Under the pieces are notes generated by a model. That model had not been told where the DNA came from and did not search any database. It was given only the letters and a program-made list of their open reading frames with translations. Source: Candidatus Kuenenia stuttgartensis (GTDB lineage Bacteria > Planctomycetota > GCA-002687715 > CAIWVZ01). Taken from it: a stretch of DNA of 64,000 nt. This document shows, one piece after another, positions 35,677 through 44,982 of this stretch. A program made the position numbers and the translations under genes. Position 1 is the stretch's first letter; every line of letters starts with the position of its first letter. Location of the stretch: assembly GCA_945860915.1 (NCBI GenBank), contig CAMARR010000010.1, positions 47,621 through 111,620 on the forward strand, read 5' to 3'.

Positions 35677-36086
35677 CCGGTGCTCTTTGAGATGAGCCAT
35701 CCCCAGTTGACTAGAAGCAGTACCGATCCGACGATGATGTAATAGGGAGCCTTTCGGTTGCGTAGTGGTGAGAGCGGATCAGCATTGCTCCACGCACAAC
35801 GCGTCATGAAAAGTGCGATGGCAGCCGTAAGCAGATAGAGCACGATCCCCATCGGATTGGCATTGAACGCCGCGACTGGCTGCAAATGCGCCATGTTCGA
35901 AAATGAAGTCGTCATGCCGCACGTCATGCAGGGGTAACCGTTTGCGACCAGAAATCCGCATGGAGGAAGGCCTAACGACTCGTGTGTCCCAAAGCCGCGA
36001 GGATCAGGTCGAAGCCACAATGCGATTCCGAGCACCGTCCATGAACCGAGGGCGAATAGCACAGCGAGGACGCGGTTCGGAATCAT
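35673..36086 (-). CDS. DUF2752 membrane protein
   Basis: 137 residues, with ATGA overlap to the upstream gene. The signature PCGFLVANGYPCMTCGMTTSF with its paired cysteines, followed by a short helix pair, defines DUF2752. The family is small, membrane bound and of unknown function, and is frequently found in Planctomycetota and Bacteroidota. The CxxCG segment might bind a metal or a redox centre. Downstream of large secreted-protein genes it may be part of their operon. Confidence 0.8.
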   Translation of the reverse strand: MIPNRVLAVLFALGSWTVLGIALWLRPDPRGFGTHESLGLPPCGFLVANGYPCMTCGMTTSFSNMAHLQPVAAFNANPMGIVLYLLTAAIALFMTRCAWSNADPLSPLRNRKAPYYIIVGSVLLLVNWGWLISKSTG

Positions 36087-36718
36087 GGAGCAAGTAGCTC
36101 GATCTTCGTGACCCGATAGGCGCGATTCTGTAGATGGATGATGGAGCCAACTCTGACTTTCATCAGAAATGCACGGGCTGCAGGCACAACTACCGGCACC
36201 TCAATCGCCCCGCCTTCCACCGGAATTCCGTACGAACGTGGCCATGCTATGGCGTCTTCAGGAACCGTTCCCTCGATCGGCGTGACCTCCATGGTCGTGC
36301 GCTCGGGCATCGCATCCGCGCGCATCTGCTGCCCACGAAGCAACCGTAGTGATTCAGGCGGTGGAGCGGCTGATTTCATTGCACTTGCCGCAACACGACC
36401 AATGTTTCCACGCACAATTGGTCCAAGTTCAGCGGGTGAGGAAGGAAGGCGAAGGAACTCTCCATTGGCTCGTACTGACACGACGCGCGTGCGGTCGGAG
36501 GCTAGAAGCGTCACAACTTCCTCGGCCCTCAGTGCCGGTCGGGTGCTTGGCGCGGACGCGGCGCGCGACATGGGGCGCGACTGTGGGCGTCGGTTCTCGC
36601 CCATCGCGTCCAAGAGGTCCGACGCTCTCTTATCGTATAGCGAGTTGGTGTAATAAATGGCGAAGAAAGTACCGGCGACCAGTAACAGAATAACCAGGAG
36701 AAACCGCGGGCCGGTCAT
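36083..36718 (-). CDS. Membrane-anchored protein with Ser/Thr-Arg-Pro linker, unknown
   Basis: 211 residues. One N-terminal transmembrane helix (about residues 5-24) is followed by a stretch rich in RPQSRPMSRA and STRPALR motifs (about 44-63) and a 140-residue soluble domain with no recognised family. It would be exposed in the periplasm. The ATGA overlaps with both neighbours (the 973-residue repeat protein upstream and DUF2752 downstream) indicate that the three are translated together. Confidence 0.55.
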   Translation of the reverse strand: MTGPRFLLVILLLVAGTFFAIYYTNSLYDKRASDLLDAMGENRRPQSRPMSRAASAPSTRPALRAEEVVTLLASDRTRVVSVRANGEFLRLPSSPAELGPIVRGNIGRVAASAMKSAAPPPESLRLLRGQQMRADAMPERTTMEVTPIEGTVPEDAIAWPRSYGIPVEGGAIEVPVVVPAARAFLMKVRVGSIIHLQNRAYRVTKIELLAP

Positions 36719-39636
36719 CGATCTCTATCTTCGAACATCCGAATGGAGTCGTTTGACCAAGCGCGGCGACTTCGTCGGTTCTCGTTCATTATCTCAGAAG
36801 ACCCGTCCGAGAAGGTGACTCTATTGGGAATTAAGGGGTCGAACTGTGCGCCTGTCTTTGCACGCAGCTCAAGATCAATGCGTGCGTTGGTTCCGTAACC
36901 AACGTCAATGATGCGAACAAGGGTCTCGTGGAACGGTGCTTTCAATGTGACGCGATAGCGCCCCGGAAGGAGTTGCGTCAATTCTGCATAGAATAAGGTT
37001 TGTCGAAAGTCAAAGTAAATGTTGTCGGCGGATCCGAAGACCTGTTCGGATTCCGAGCCGTTCCATCGGTAGTCCATCGTAATCGGCTGATTCTCAAGAC
37101 CTTCGATGCGTCCGTTAATTCGTGCATTGGCTCTCACGCGTCGGAGCATCTCTTCAGGCGGAACTTGGTTGTTCGCTGAAACACGAACCTCCGGCCCTAG
37201 GGCGCTGTTTGCGCTTGCATTGACCTCACTCGCGGGCTTCTCGAGCGTCGCTACGATCACGAGCCGTGTGGGCGTGGCCAACTGAATGTCTACGCGTGTC
37301 GCCTGCTCGCCGTCGACCGAAACTCCGCGAACAGTCTCGATGGGGCTACCCCAACGTTGCACGACAATTTTGTAGAAGCCCGCTTTGAGATCACTGATGT
37401 AGTAGAAGCCGTCGGACTCCGTACTTACCTCAGACGTGAACTTGTTCTCATCGTCTTTGCTGATGTACACGGAAGCCCCGGTTACTGGCTCGCCACCTGC
37501 GTCCCGGACCGACCCTTCGATCGACCCACCCTTGGCCAAGGTGAATTCCAGCGCAGGTGGGTCAATACCTGCTTCGACCGTCAGATCGTGCTTGTCAGAT
37601 TTGACGTACCCTGACGCCGTGATTTCGAGCGAAACCTTACCGGGATTCAATGTCAGCGTGAATGCCCCGTCCTTGGGGGTGAAGTTGTTCCACACCACGT
37701 TGTTGCGTTGTCCCGGGCGGCGAGGGTCGTCTGCTGATCCGACGACGGTGAAATTCTGAACTGGCTTGCCCGACTTCTTGTCCAAGACTTTTCCGGTGAT
37801 TTTGGATGCTCGCTTGAGGCGGATAGTGAGGCCATCTGAGCCGGGAGTCTGGTTCTCTAGAGACAACGGGGCGAATCCCAGCGCCGATGCATTCACGGCG
37901 TAGGGCCCTTTGCCGATGGACTCAATCGAGAACTTTCCGTCGGGTCCACTGACTCCGTTCATCCCGCCAGTCGCGCACCACAGTTGGATGTTGGCTCCTA
38001 CGACCGGTTGTTGGTCGAGTTCACCCAAGACAACCCCGGAGATGCTCTTGCCCGGCTCGAGCGTCATTCGGACGTTCTGAGATCGTCCTTGGGGATCTAC
38101 TGTGACAGCTTGTTTCACAGCTGGCGCGAATCCTCGAGCGTTGACATGGATCCGATAGCGGCCGGGCGCGAGGTTCTTGAAGGCGAACGCCCCTCCTTCG
38201 GAAGTGCCCGTGACCTTAGATGGATTAGAACCTTGAATCAATCCCGAATCAGCCACCGTCGATTCCCATTCGACGCCGCCCCAAGCATTCTCTTTGAGTA
38301 GTTCAGCGCGGGCACCCATCACGCCGTTGCCTTCGAGGTCGACGGCCACGCCTTCGATCACGGCGCCTTGGCGGAGGACAATGTTGACTACTGCCGTGTC
38401 GTCCGCAGTCTTGGCTTTCGGAATAGGCTCGTAACGTTCCGGCCAATCCGGATGTCGCGCGCGAACGGCTCGATTGCTCCACTCATCTGGGGGTAGTCCG
38501 AAGAGTTTGAAGGTGCCATCGCCGAGTGTTTTGGCTCGAAGATGTTGGGTGTTCCATCCCTCCCAGTAGTTGTTCTCACCCCAGGTATCGAAGACGCGAA
38601 TCTCCACATCACTGACGGGCTCTCCAGATTCCGAGAGGATTCTTCCTGAAATCGTGGCGCCTCGGTTCAGGGTGAATCTTACGGAGGCGTCTTTACGGGT
38701 CCCAGCAAGTGTGACTTGACGTCCTTCTGGCATGAAGCGTTCGGCAGTGACTTGAACCTGATGCGTCTCGGCAGCGAGCCCATGCACTGTGAACTTTCCG
38801 TCCTTGCCGGTTTTTGCCTTTTTCTTCCCAACGATGACAAGCGCGTTCTCGATCGGGAGATGGTCTTCTTGCGCGAAGACCTCGCCTTTGATTGCCTTGC
38901 CGGCGTCCATCTCAAAGGCGATCTCAGCGCGGCCACCTGATTCGAGGGCGATTTCTTGGTCCTTTACGGGGGCGAAAGTCGGGTGGTCCGCTGAGACGGT
39001 GACGATGCATCCGGAGAGTCCGCTAATCTGAAAGACCCCGTCCTTGCCGGAAGTGACTTTGCGCACCGGACTTCCATTTGCGGGTGCCACCCGGATCTCA
39101 GCCCCCTCGATTGGTTGTCCACCACCTTGAGTGCGGCAGATCCCGTCGAGCGTCGCGGGTAGTTCGAGAAGAATCTCCGTGTCTTGGCCTGGGCTTAGCC
39201 CATCTACGACACCAGGTCCGAATCCATCGGATTCGGCCATAGCCCGGTAGACGCCACCGCCCGGGACATCAAACGCGAATCGACCGTCGCCAGTTGTTGT
39301 TGCTGTTTTCGTGAAAGCACCCACGAGTGCAAAATTGCGTCGCCCTGGTGGGACAAGCAAACTCACGACCACATTGGCTCCTGCGAGCCCCACTCCACTC
39401 CGATCCACCACGCGACCAACGATGGTTCCGGGCTTGGGTGTTGTGTCGGGGCGCGAGGATGGGGACGAGTCAACGTTGACTGTTGCCTCTCGTGTCGTCG
39501 GAGCAAAGCCCAACAGGTCGTCAGTATTTTGAAGAGAGATGCTTGTGGCCGAATCTGCTCCGTCCTGAGTCAGGACGACGAATCCACCGATCGCGGCTGC
39601 GATAATCAGGGCGACGATTAAAGTGAGGATTCGCAT
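36715..39636 (-). CDS. Large exported protein of repeated carboxypeptidase-regulatory-like domains
   Basis: 973 residues with an N-terminal signal anchor (about 4-23) and a Ser/Pro linker containing SSPSSRPDTTP. About nine or ten beta-sandwich units follow, each opening with patterns such as GTIVGRVVDRSGVGLAGANV, GVAVDLEGNGVMGARAE, SGVVLGELDQQPVVGANI and GSVRDAGGEPVTGASVY. This is the CarboxypepD_reg/Cna-B-like repeat. These domains are structural, often in surface or adhesive proteins. No catalytic domain is visible. It overlaps the next gene by ATGA. Confidence 0.8.
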   Translation of the reverse strand: MRILTLIVALIIAAAIGGFVVLTQDGADSATSISLQNTDDLLGFAPTTREATVNVDSSPSSRPDTTPKPGTIVGRVVDRSGVGLAGANVVVSLLVPPGRRNFALVGAFTKTATTTGDGRFAFDVPGGGVYRAMAESDGFGPGVVDGLSPGQDTEILLELPATLDGICRTQGGGQPIEGAEIRVAPANGSPVRKVTSGKDGVFQISGLSGCIVTVSADHPTFAPVKDQEIALESGGRAEIAFEMDAGKAIKGEVFAQEDHLPIENALVIVGKKKAKTGKDGKFTVHGLAAETHQVQVTAERFMPEGRQVTLAGTRKDASVRFTLNRGATISGRILSESGEPVSDVEIRVFDTWGENNYWEGWNTQHLRAKTLGDGTFKLFGLPPDEWSNRAVRARHPDWPERYEPIPKAKTADDTAVVNIVLRQGAVIEGVAVDLEGNGVMGARAELLKENAWGGVEWESTVADSGLIQGSNPSKVTGTSEGGAFAFKNLAPGRYRIHVNARGFAPAVKQAVTVDPQGRSQNVRMTLEPGKSISGVVLGELDQQPVVGANIQLWCATGGMNGVSGPDGKFSIESIGKGPYAVNASALGFAPLSLENQTPGSDGLTIRLKRASKITGKVLDKKSGKPVQNFTVVGSADDPRRPGQRNNVVWNNFTPKDGAFTLTLNPGKVSLEITASGYVKSDKHDLTVEAGIDPPALEFTLAKGGSIEGSVRDAGGEPVTGASVYISKDDENKFTSEVSTESDGFYYISDLKAGFYKIVVQRWGSPIETVRGVSVDGEQATRVDIQLATPTRLVIVATLEKPASEVNASANSALGPEVRVSANNQVPPEEMLRRVRANARINGRIEGLENQPITMDYRWNGSESEQVFGSADNIYFDFRQTLFYAELTQLLPGRYRVTLKAPFHETLVRIIDVGYGTNARIDLELRAKTGAQFDPLIPNRVTFSDGSSEIMNENRRSRRAWSNDSIRMFEDRDR

Positions 39637-39681
39637 GGTGGAGCCGCCGGGCAGGCGGCCCCATCATACGCCAAACTTTGC

Positions 39682-40902
39682 CTAGAGGATTATCGCGACT
39701 GATGACGGTGTCGACAGTTTTCCGGAGCTCAATCCGATTGCTTGGACAAGCGCAATGGCGGGAACTAGGCCGCCGACTGGGTGTTGCCACCGGATGGTCC
39801 CCGTTGCGTCAGCGATTCGGAGCAACTCGGGTGAGCTCAGGGACAAGCCAAAAGTATCGGATGCGAGGTCGAGCGGAGTCAGGTTGAAGCCAAAGCTACC
39901 CCCCACCGGGATAAACGCGGGTCGGCTCGATGGCGGAGGACTGACCCCAATCCGGATTGCCTCGCCGGGCTGGAATCCATCGATCAAGAGGTCGATGGCG
40001 CCGCCCCCGGAGATCGATGGGGCCTCCGAGAGAGAACGGATAGCGGGGGATGGCCCACTTGGCATCCATGCAATCCCATCCAAACTTGGGGAAGTCCCAA
40101 GGCCGAATGCTGTCGGCGTCACGGAGAGCCCTAGGAAAGTCCAGATTGACCCACCCATTGCCGTCGTTACGACTCGCCCTTTCAGGCTGGATGATGTCGA
40201 GCTGCAGGTGAGAAGGAGGTCGCCGGGGGAGATGGGATCGACGGCAATGTCCGTCGTGTTGACGACCGTCGAGACCGATGTCCCACATGCTGCATTGAAA
40301 GCCATGACCACTTGCTGCTGTGTCATCACAACGACTGCTTCGAATGCACCAGGCTCAAGTTTAAGGATGACGTGCTTGTTGATCAGGCTGGAGCCGAGAG
40401 CCGCGATGACTCCGGGCGCAACGGTTACCTCGTCGTCGCTGTAGGACCAGAACAAGGTGCCATCTGCGGCAATGGCGAACGCGTCAAGATCGACGTCGCC
40501 CGACCCCGATGCTGAGGCGAACATGGCTTCAGGGTAGAGAATGGTGACTCCTGGCCCATCGAAGCGGAAGATGTCGCCGTCTTTGACAGTTGCGGAGCCC
40601 GGGATCGCCGTATCGGATGAGACGGAGAGGAGGAGGCTAGGCAGCGCTCCGCTAGCCCATTCGATTGCGTCGACATCGGTAGGAGCGTCGTCGAATCGGC
40701 CATTTCCGTTGGCATCGCCTCGGAGGAGTCCGAGCAAGTCGCGGGTCAGTAAGGGGGAGAGTCCTTCGGGACGGAGAAGGTGGACCTCTTCATCGCGAAT
40801 CGGGACAGGACCTGGGATGTCTGTTGCGACCGATATCGCGAGACCTTGTGAATATGCCGCTGCGGACAGCAGAGCAATCGCGAACCACATCATGTACTTC
40901 AA
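39682..40902 (-). CDS. Exported protein with Ca-binding/dockerin-like loop, unknown
   Basis: 406 residues starting at TTG 40902 with AGGAG 5 nt upstream (an in-frame ATG lies 9 nt later). The signal peptide is short and ends AAAYSQG. Residues about 65-85 contain GDANGNGRFDDAPTDVDAIE, an EF-hand or dockerin-type calcium loop. The rest is beta-rich and poor in Cys and Lys. I do not recognise a family. It lies in a run of secreted proteins on the same strand and may be a surface component. Confidence 0.55.
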   Translation of the reverse strand: MKYMMWFAIALLSAAAYSQGLAISVATDIPGPVPIRDEEVHLLRPEGLSPLLTRDLLGLLRGDANGNGRFDDAPTDVDAIEWASGALPSLLLSVSSDTAIPGSATVKDGDIFRFDGPGVTILYPEAMFASASGSGDVDLDAFAIAADGTLFWSYSDDEVTVAPGVIAALGSSLINKHVILKLEPGAFEAVVVMTQQQVVMAFNAACGTSVSTVVNTTDIAVDPISPGDLLLTCSSTSSSLKGRVVTTAMGGSIWTFLGLSVTPTAFGLGTSPSLDGIAWMPSGPSPAIRSLSEAPSISGGGAIDLLIDGFQPGEAIRIGVSPPPSSRPAFIPVGGSFGFNLTPLDLASDTFGLSLSSPELLRIADATGTIRWQHPVGGLVPAIALVQAIGLSSGKLSTPSSVAIIL

Positions 40903-40990
40903 TCAATCTCCTTGTGCCCGGAATGCAGGCAACAAGGGGGAGACGCATCATTCCGACTTTCGGCTCAGGGGCGCGTTAGGAAGAGTGCTT

Positions 40991-43369
40991 CTACTTCTGA
41001 GAATTCAGTGGAAAAGACCAACCGCGCGAACCCTTGACCAAAATGCGATCGATGCCGATTCGTGAAGACTCAATGGACACGAGATCACCACACCTTCCCG
41101 CCTGCGCCGCGGCATCCACGGCCACAGTGGCGTTGCGCATGGCAACGCGTTCTCCATTTGGCCTGACGAGTTCGACGATGCCATCCGGAATTGGCTCGCC
41201 GACCGCATCCAATACACGCAACGTCCATGTTCCTTCAGGAAAGAGGGACCCGAACAGGGGCACAATGGCAGTCCCTACAGGAGTCGAGGGCGCAATCCGA
41301 ACGACATCAAACCCCGGTGAGCGAATATCACCACGGACCTCCGCGTCCTGACTCGCGAATCGTGCCAACTTGAAGTTGCAAACAACCCCATCGGCGAGGC
41401 CCATGCGCAACTCGTCGGCACTTGCACATCCGGGAAGTCGGACTTCGACCGAACGTTGTGAGGCGGACTCAATAGCCGACGCAACCACAGCCACGCCGGC
41501 CTTGAATGCACTCAAAGCGAGGCGGGGCTTGGGCCATGGCCGGAAGACATCGAAGCTCACGATGAGGTCGTCTCCATCGCGCCGGGTGGTCGGCGGCGAA
41601 ACCCCGAGTTCGAATATCGCGACTTCTGCGATCCCAGCTCCGTCTCCGACCTTGGTGCGCGCGGTCACCACGATCTCCCCATCGGCGGAAGCCCATGTGG
41701 GCACCACTACTTCAACACCTTCGCGGCAAAGCTCGGGGGAGAGGGCGCCGGTGACTTGAAATCCGTCGATCATGAGATCGATTACGCTGCTCTCTGGTCG
41801 TGGGGCAACCCATGGAGTAATGCGCGCTATAAGCAATGTCGTTGGGGGCAAGTCCCGTATCTGAATGGAGACCTCGGAAGGGTCTACAACGCCGCTAGTT
41901 GTAGGACTTGGAAGACCCGATTCCGGGGATCTTCGAGGGACGCCGCGAACGGTAGCGTCGCGATCTATGTGTGAGCCGGCATCCACGTACGCAACGAGTC
42001 CAGGAATCTCGACAGTCGATCTTGGAGGGTGATAGGTCGGAAGCACGTGTCCGAAAAGAAGCAACGTGGATGCGAATCCGACTGTCAATGCAGTGCCCAT
42101 CGTTGCCGTTCTTGCCCGAGGCCCAAGGAATGCCTTCATGACTTCGGCGAATGCGAGGGCACCGGGAAGCACCATCGCGACGAAATAGCGGCCATGGATC
42201 CAAAAGTACTGACGATTCCCGAGCGCCAACGAGACCCCGAGGAGCGTGGCCCCAGCCAGGAAACTCGCAGATGCTCGTCGCGCGAGCCCACCGGGGCCGC
42301 GAATGAGAATCCAGACGCTTCCGACTACGCAAGAAACCGGGACGATGGTGCCTACTGCCACGGCGAATGTCCCCGGTCCTAGTCCGTCCGCCCCGGCTTC
42401 ACCGATCCACGATTGAAGCCATCGCCCAACTACATCGAGCATCCCGAGGGTGTCAGGAGGGGCATCACGAAACGCGGAGGCATGAAGCTGGCTCATCGTC
42501 ACAGCGCCATTGGCACCGCCGAAGAAAATCGCCTGACGCAGCACCCATGTGATGCCAACGAGAAACGGCGCAGTGAAAACGCATGCGAAGGCTAGAAGGC
42601 GTTCGCGAGGTGTCCGCCGCTCGAAGGCGACCCAAGTCGCCGCTGCGATTGCGGGTCCGAGAACTGTGAGTTTTCCTGCGACGCCGATCGCAAGGAGAAG
42701 ACTAGCGAGCGTAATTCGCGTCCGACGAGCTTCGCCACTCACGACGAGTGCGAATCCGAGAGACCCGAAGAGAGCTGCCCACTGGTCGTTTCCTGGAGTT
42801 GCAAAGACAGCAATGAAACTGGGAGTCAATAGCGCAGTCGCGACAGCCAGTGCACCGACGACTCGATCCGCATTCTCCTTTGCGATCGTGGTGGAAAATA
42901 GTACACATGCGGTGCCGATGAGAAAAACGATTCCGATCAGGCGCCACATGTGGACTTCAAATCCGTTGACACTCAAGACCTTAGAGAGGTCGAGTTTCTT
43001 GAGGACCGATGGCGCGAGCGACGGTAGGCTAGCTGGGTCCGGCGTGACCTTATCGGATTCTAGGTCCACAAAGGCGGGCAACGGCATCGCGCCGGGTTGG
43101 CGGTAAAACGAAGGAGATGACGCCGCGATGGTCGACAAGAGCGGCCGAATTACACCTATCAATGCGTGATAGGCCGGCGGATGCTGTCCTTGGAAAACGT
43201 CATCTCGCTCGGGGTCCGGCAGCCTTTGCTCTCGGACCAGAAAGCCAGCGTATTGCCAGTGCGGGCCCTCGTCGGGGCCGAGCCACACAGGTAGCGCAAT
43301 CGAAAGCCCAGCTGCAACGAGCACCGCTGCAAGTGAGGAGAGAAGAACGATGGTGAATCTGTGTGACAA
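40991..43369 (-). CDS. Large membrane protein, GT-C/DUF2142-like, with C-terminal soluble region
   Basis: 792 residues from TTG 43369; the start is uncertain because no ribosome site is clear. The first helix and loop (LPVWLGPDEGPHWQYAGFLV, then FQGQHPPAYHALIG) are the DE-loop arrangement of GT-C or DUF2142-type proteins. About ten helices extend to residue 430, followed by a soluble extracytoplasmic tail of about 350 residues rich in beta strands. It may transfer sugars to proteins or lipids outside the cell. No substrate can be assigned. Confidence 0.6.
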   Translation of the reverse strand: MSHRFTIVLLSSLAAVLVAAGLSIALPVWLGPDEGPHWQYAGFLVREQRLPDPERDDVFQGQHPPAYHALIGVIRPLLSTIAASSPSFYRQPGAMPLPAFVDLESDKVTPDPASLPSLAPSVLKKLDLSKVLSVNGFEVHMWRLIGIVFLIGTACVLFSTTIAKENADRVVGALAVATALLTPSFIAVFATPGNDQWAALFGSLGFALVVSGEARRTRITLASLLLAIGVAGKLTVLGPAIAAATWVAFERRTPRERLLAFACVFTAPFLVGITWVLRQAIFFGGANGAVTMSQLHASAFRDAPPDTLGMLDVVGRWLQSWIGEAGADGLGPGTFAVAVGTIVPVSCVVGSVWILIRGPGGLARRASASFLAGATLLGVSLALGNRQYFWIHGRYFVAMVLPGALAFAEVMKAFLGPRARTATMGTALTVGFASTLLLFGHVLPTYHPPRSTVEIPGLVAYVDAGSHIDRDATVRGVPRRSPESGLPSPTTSGVVDPSEVSIQIRDLPPTTLLIARITPWVAPRPESSVIDLMIDGFQVTGALSPELCREGVEVVVPTWASADGEIVVTARTKVGDGAGIAEVAIFELGVSPPTTRRDGDDLIVSFDVFRPWPKPRLALSAFKAGVAVVASAIESASQRSVEVRLPGCASADELRMGLADGVVCNFKLARFASQDAEVRGDIRSPGFDVVRIAPSTPVGTAIVPLFGSLFPEGTWTLRVLDAVGEPIPDGIVELVRPNGERVAMRNATVAVDAAAQAGRCGDLVSIESSRIGIDRILVKGSRGWSFPLNSQK

Positions 43370-43453
43370 GAGATCAGGCGGAAGATCGTTGGATCTCCCG
43401 CCCGATGCTCACACGCCGACGCCGCTCCCGCAACCGGGAGCGACCGCAGATGA

Positions 43454-44968
43454 CTACTTTGGGGCCATCTCCGACTTCTCGGTCTTGCGTGAGAATGTCA
43501 TCGACTTGAGCTTCACGATCTCGGCAAGCGGGACAACTTTGACTTCGGACTTGGCGCGAATCGCATCGAGCCATGCGCGCATCTTCACCGTCTCGTATTC
43601 GTCAACGACGTAGTCGCGCACCTCCGGTTTGGACCAGTCCTGACCACTTCGTGCTTCGTTGACTTTCTCACAGCGGATGACGTGCCATCCGAACTGTGAC
43701 TTGATCGGTGCAGAGATCTCGCCAGGTTTTAGCGCGTACGCGGCTTTCTGGAACGCTGGGTCTAGTCCGCCGCCCCACTTCTTGATTGGGGTAGTCATGA
43801 GGCCCTTCGCATTCTTTGTCGAGGTGTCTTCCGAGTAATTCTCCGCGAGCCAGCCGAAGTCAACGCCCTCGCGCGCCTTCATGGAAACAGACTCGGCGCC
43901 TTCCTTGGCCTTTGTTTGCACTTCGGCGGCGAAGTCCAAGCCGGAGGCTAGGTCGCGCGTTGCAAACAAGATGTGGGAAACGTTCACGTTGCGGCCATTG
44001 AAGTAGTCCAAATTGGATTGAAGGAACGCTTCTACGTCTTCGTCCTTGATCACGGCTTGAGAACACTTCTTCCATCCGACGATACGGCGCATGCGTTCGC
44101 GCTCGGCGTCCATGGACGTGCCTTTCATCTTGAGGATTGTCGGCCAGTCGAACGGTGGTGGATATCGTTGCATCTGCTTCTGAACCCACCCTTCGATCTC
44201 GGATTCGTCAACGACAGCATTCGCTTTCTTCAGCTCTTGGGCGACTATGACGGATTGGATGAGATCCTCAGCGGCAGTCGTCAACGCACCCGGCTTAACC
44301 AAGCCCATTAGGAAGTCGATTGACTGGTCAGCAGTGACGTTGATTGTGGGCCCTTTCCCGTCCTTTTGGGTGATCTGCGCAACCAATCCTGGGGCTGGCG
44401 CTGGCTCGGTACCCCGACGACGAACCTCGTAGTCCGCAATGGCTTGGCGCATGAAGATTGAGCGGATCATGGGATTGCCTTGTTCCGTGCGTTTCTCTTC
44501 CGGAATGTTCTGCTTCTTCCAGACGATCTTGTCCCAACCCCGAGCCATGCGAGCTTGGCGGTTGATTTCGAATTCTGAGAACACGCCGTCGCGAATGAGA
44601 TCGTCGACTTTGCGTCCCGGGCTGATGCGAGCGACGATGGCATCGCGCTCGGTCGCGATTTCGGCATCGTCAATAGCAATCCCATTCTTGACAAGCTCAA
44701 GCTCAAGCACATTCGCGAGCACCAGATTCTCCATGGCTTGTTGAAGATTGGCGTTGAGCAAGAACTCTAAAAGCCGAGCCTGCGTAACCACTTCGTTATT
44801 TACTGTCGCCACGGTCGCCGTTGGAAGGGCGTTTGCGTAGACGAAGGGTGGGGGCGCTGTCGGGCGCGTCGTCGGTGCGGCTGCGCGCGTGTCGGCGCCT
44901 CCCTGACCCGTAGCAGATATCGCCAGAGTCAAGAGGGCAAGCAAGGACTGGATTTTACGTAGTTTCAT
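43454..44968 (-). CDS. Periplasmic parvulin-type peptidyl-prolyl isomerase (SurA/PpiC-like)
   Basis: 504 residues. The signal peptide ends ISATGQG and is followed by a Thr-Arg-Pro-containing linker (APTTRPTAPP). A SurA-like N-terminal chaperone helix (ATVNNEVVTQARL) and a long helical region lead to a rotamase domain at about 325-440, visible as VNVSHILFATR, FGWLAENYSED, and GGGLDPAFQKAAYALKPGEISAPIKSQFGWHVIRCEK. It would help fold outer-membrane or secreted proteins. It is next to other exported-protein genes with which it may be co-expressed. Confidence 0.85.
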   Translation of the reverse strand: MKLRKIQSLLALLTLAISATGQGGADTRAAAPTTRPTAPPPFVYANALPTATVATVNNEVVTQARLLEFLLNANLQQAMENLVLANVLELELVKNGIAIDDAEIATERDAIVARISPGRKVDDLIRDGVFSEFEINRQARMARGWDKIVWKKQNIPEEKRTEQGNPMIRSIFMRQAIADYEVRRRGTEPAPAPGLVAQITQKDGKGPTINVTADQSIDFLMGLVKPGALTTAAEDLIQSVIVAQELKKANAVVDESEIEGWVQKQMQRYPPPFDWPTILKMKGTSMDAERERMRRIVGWKKCSQAVIKDEDVEAFLQSNLDYFNGRNVNVSHILFATRDLASGLDFAAEVQTKAKEGAESVSMKAREGVDFGWLAENYSEDTSTKNAKGLMTTPIKKWGGGLDPAFQKAAYALKPGEISAPIKSQFGWHVIRCEKVNEARSGQDWSKPEVRDYVVDEYETVKMRAWLDAIRAKSEVKVVPLAEIVKLKSMTFSRKTEKSEMAPK

Positions 44969-44982
44969 CAGCGAATCCCGCT

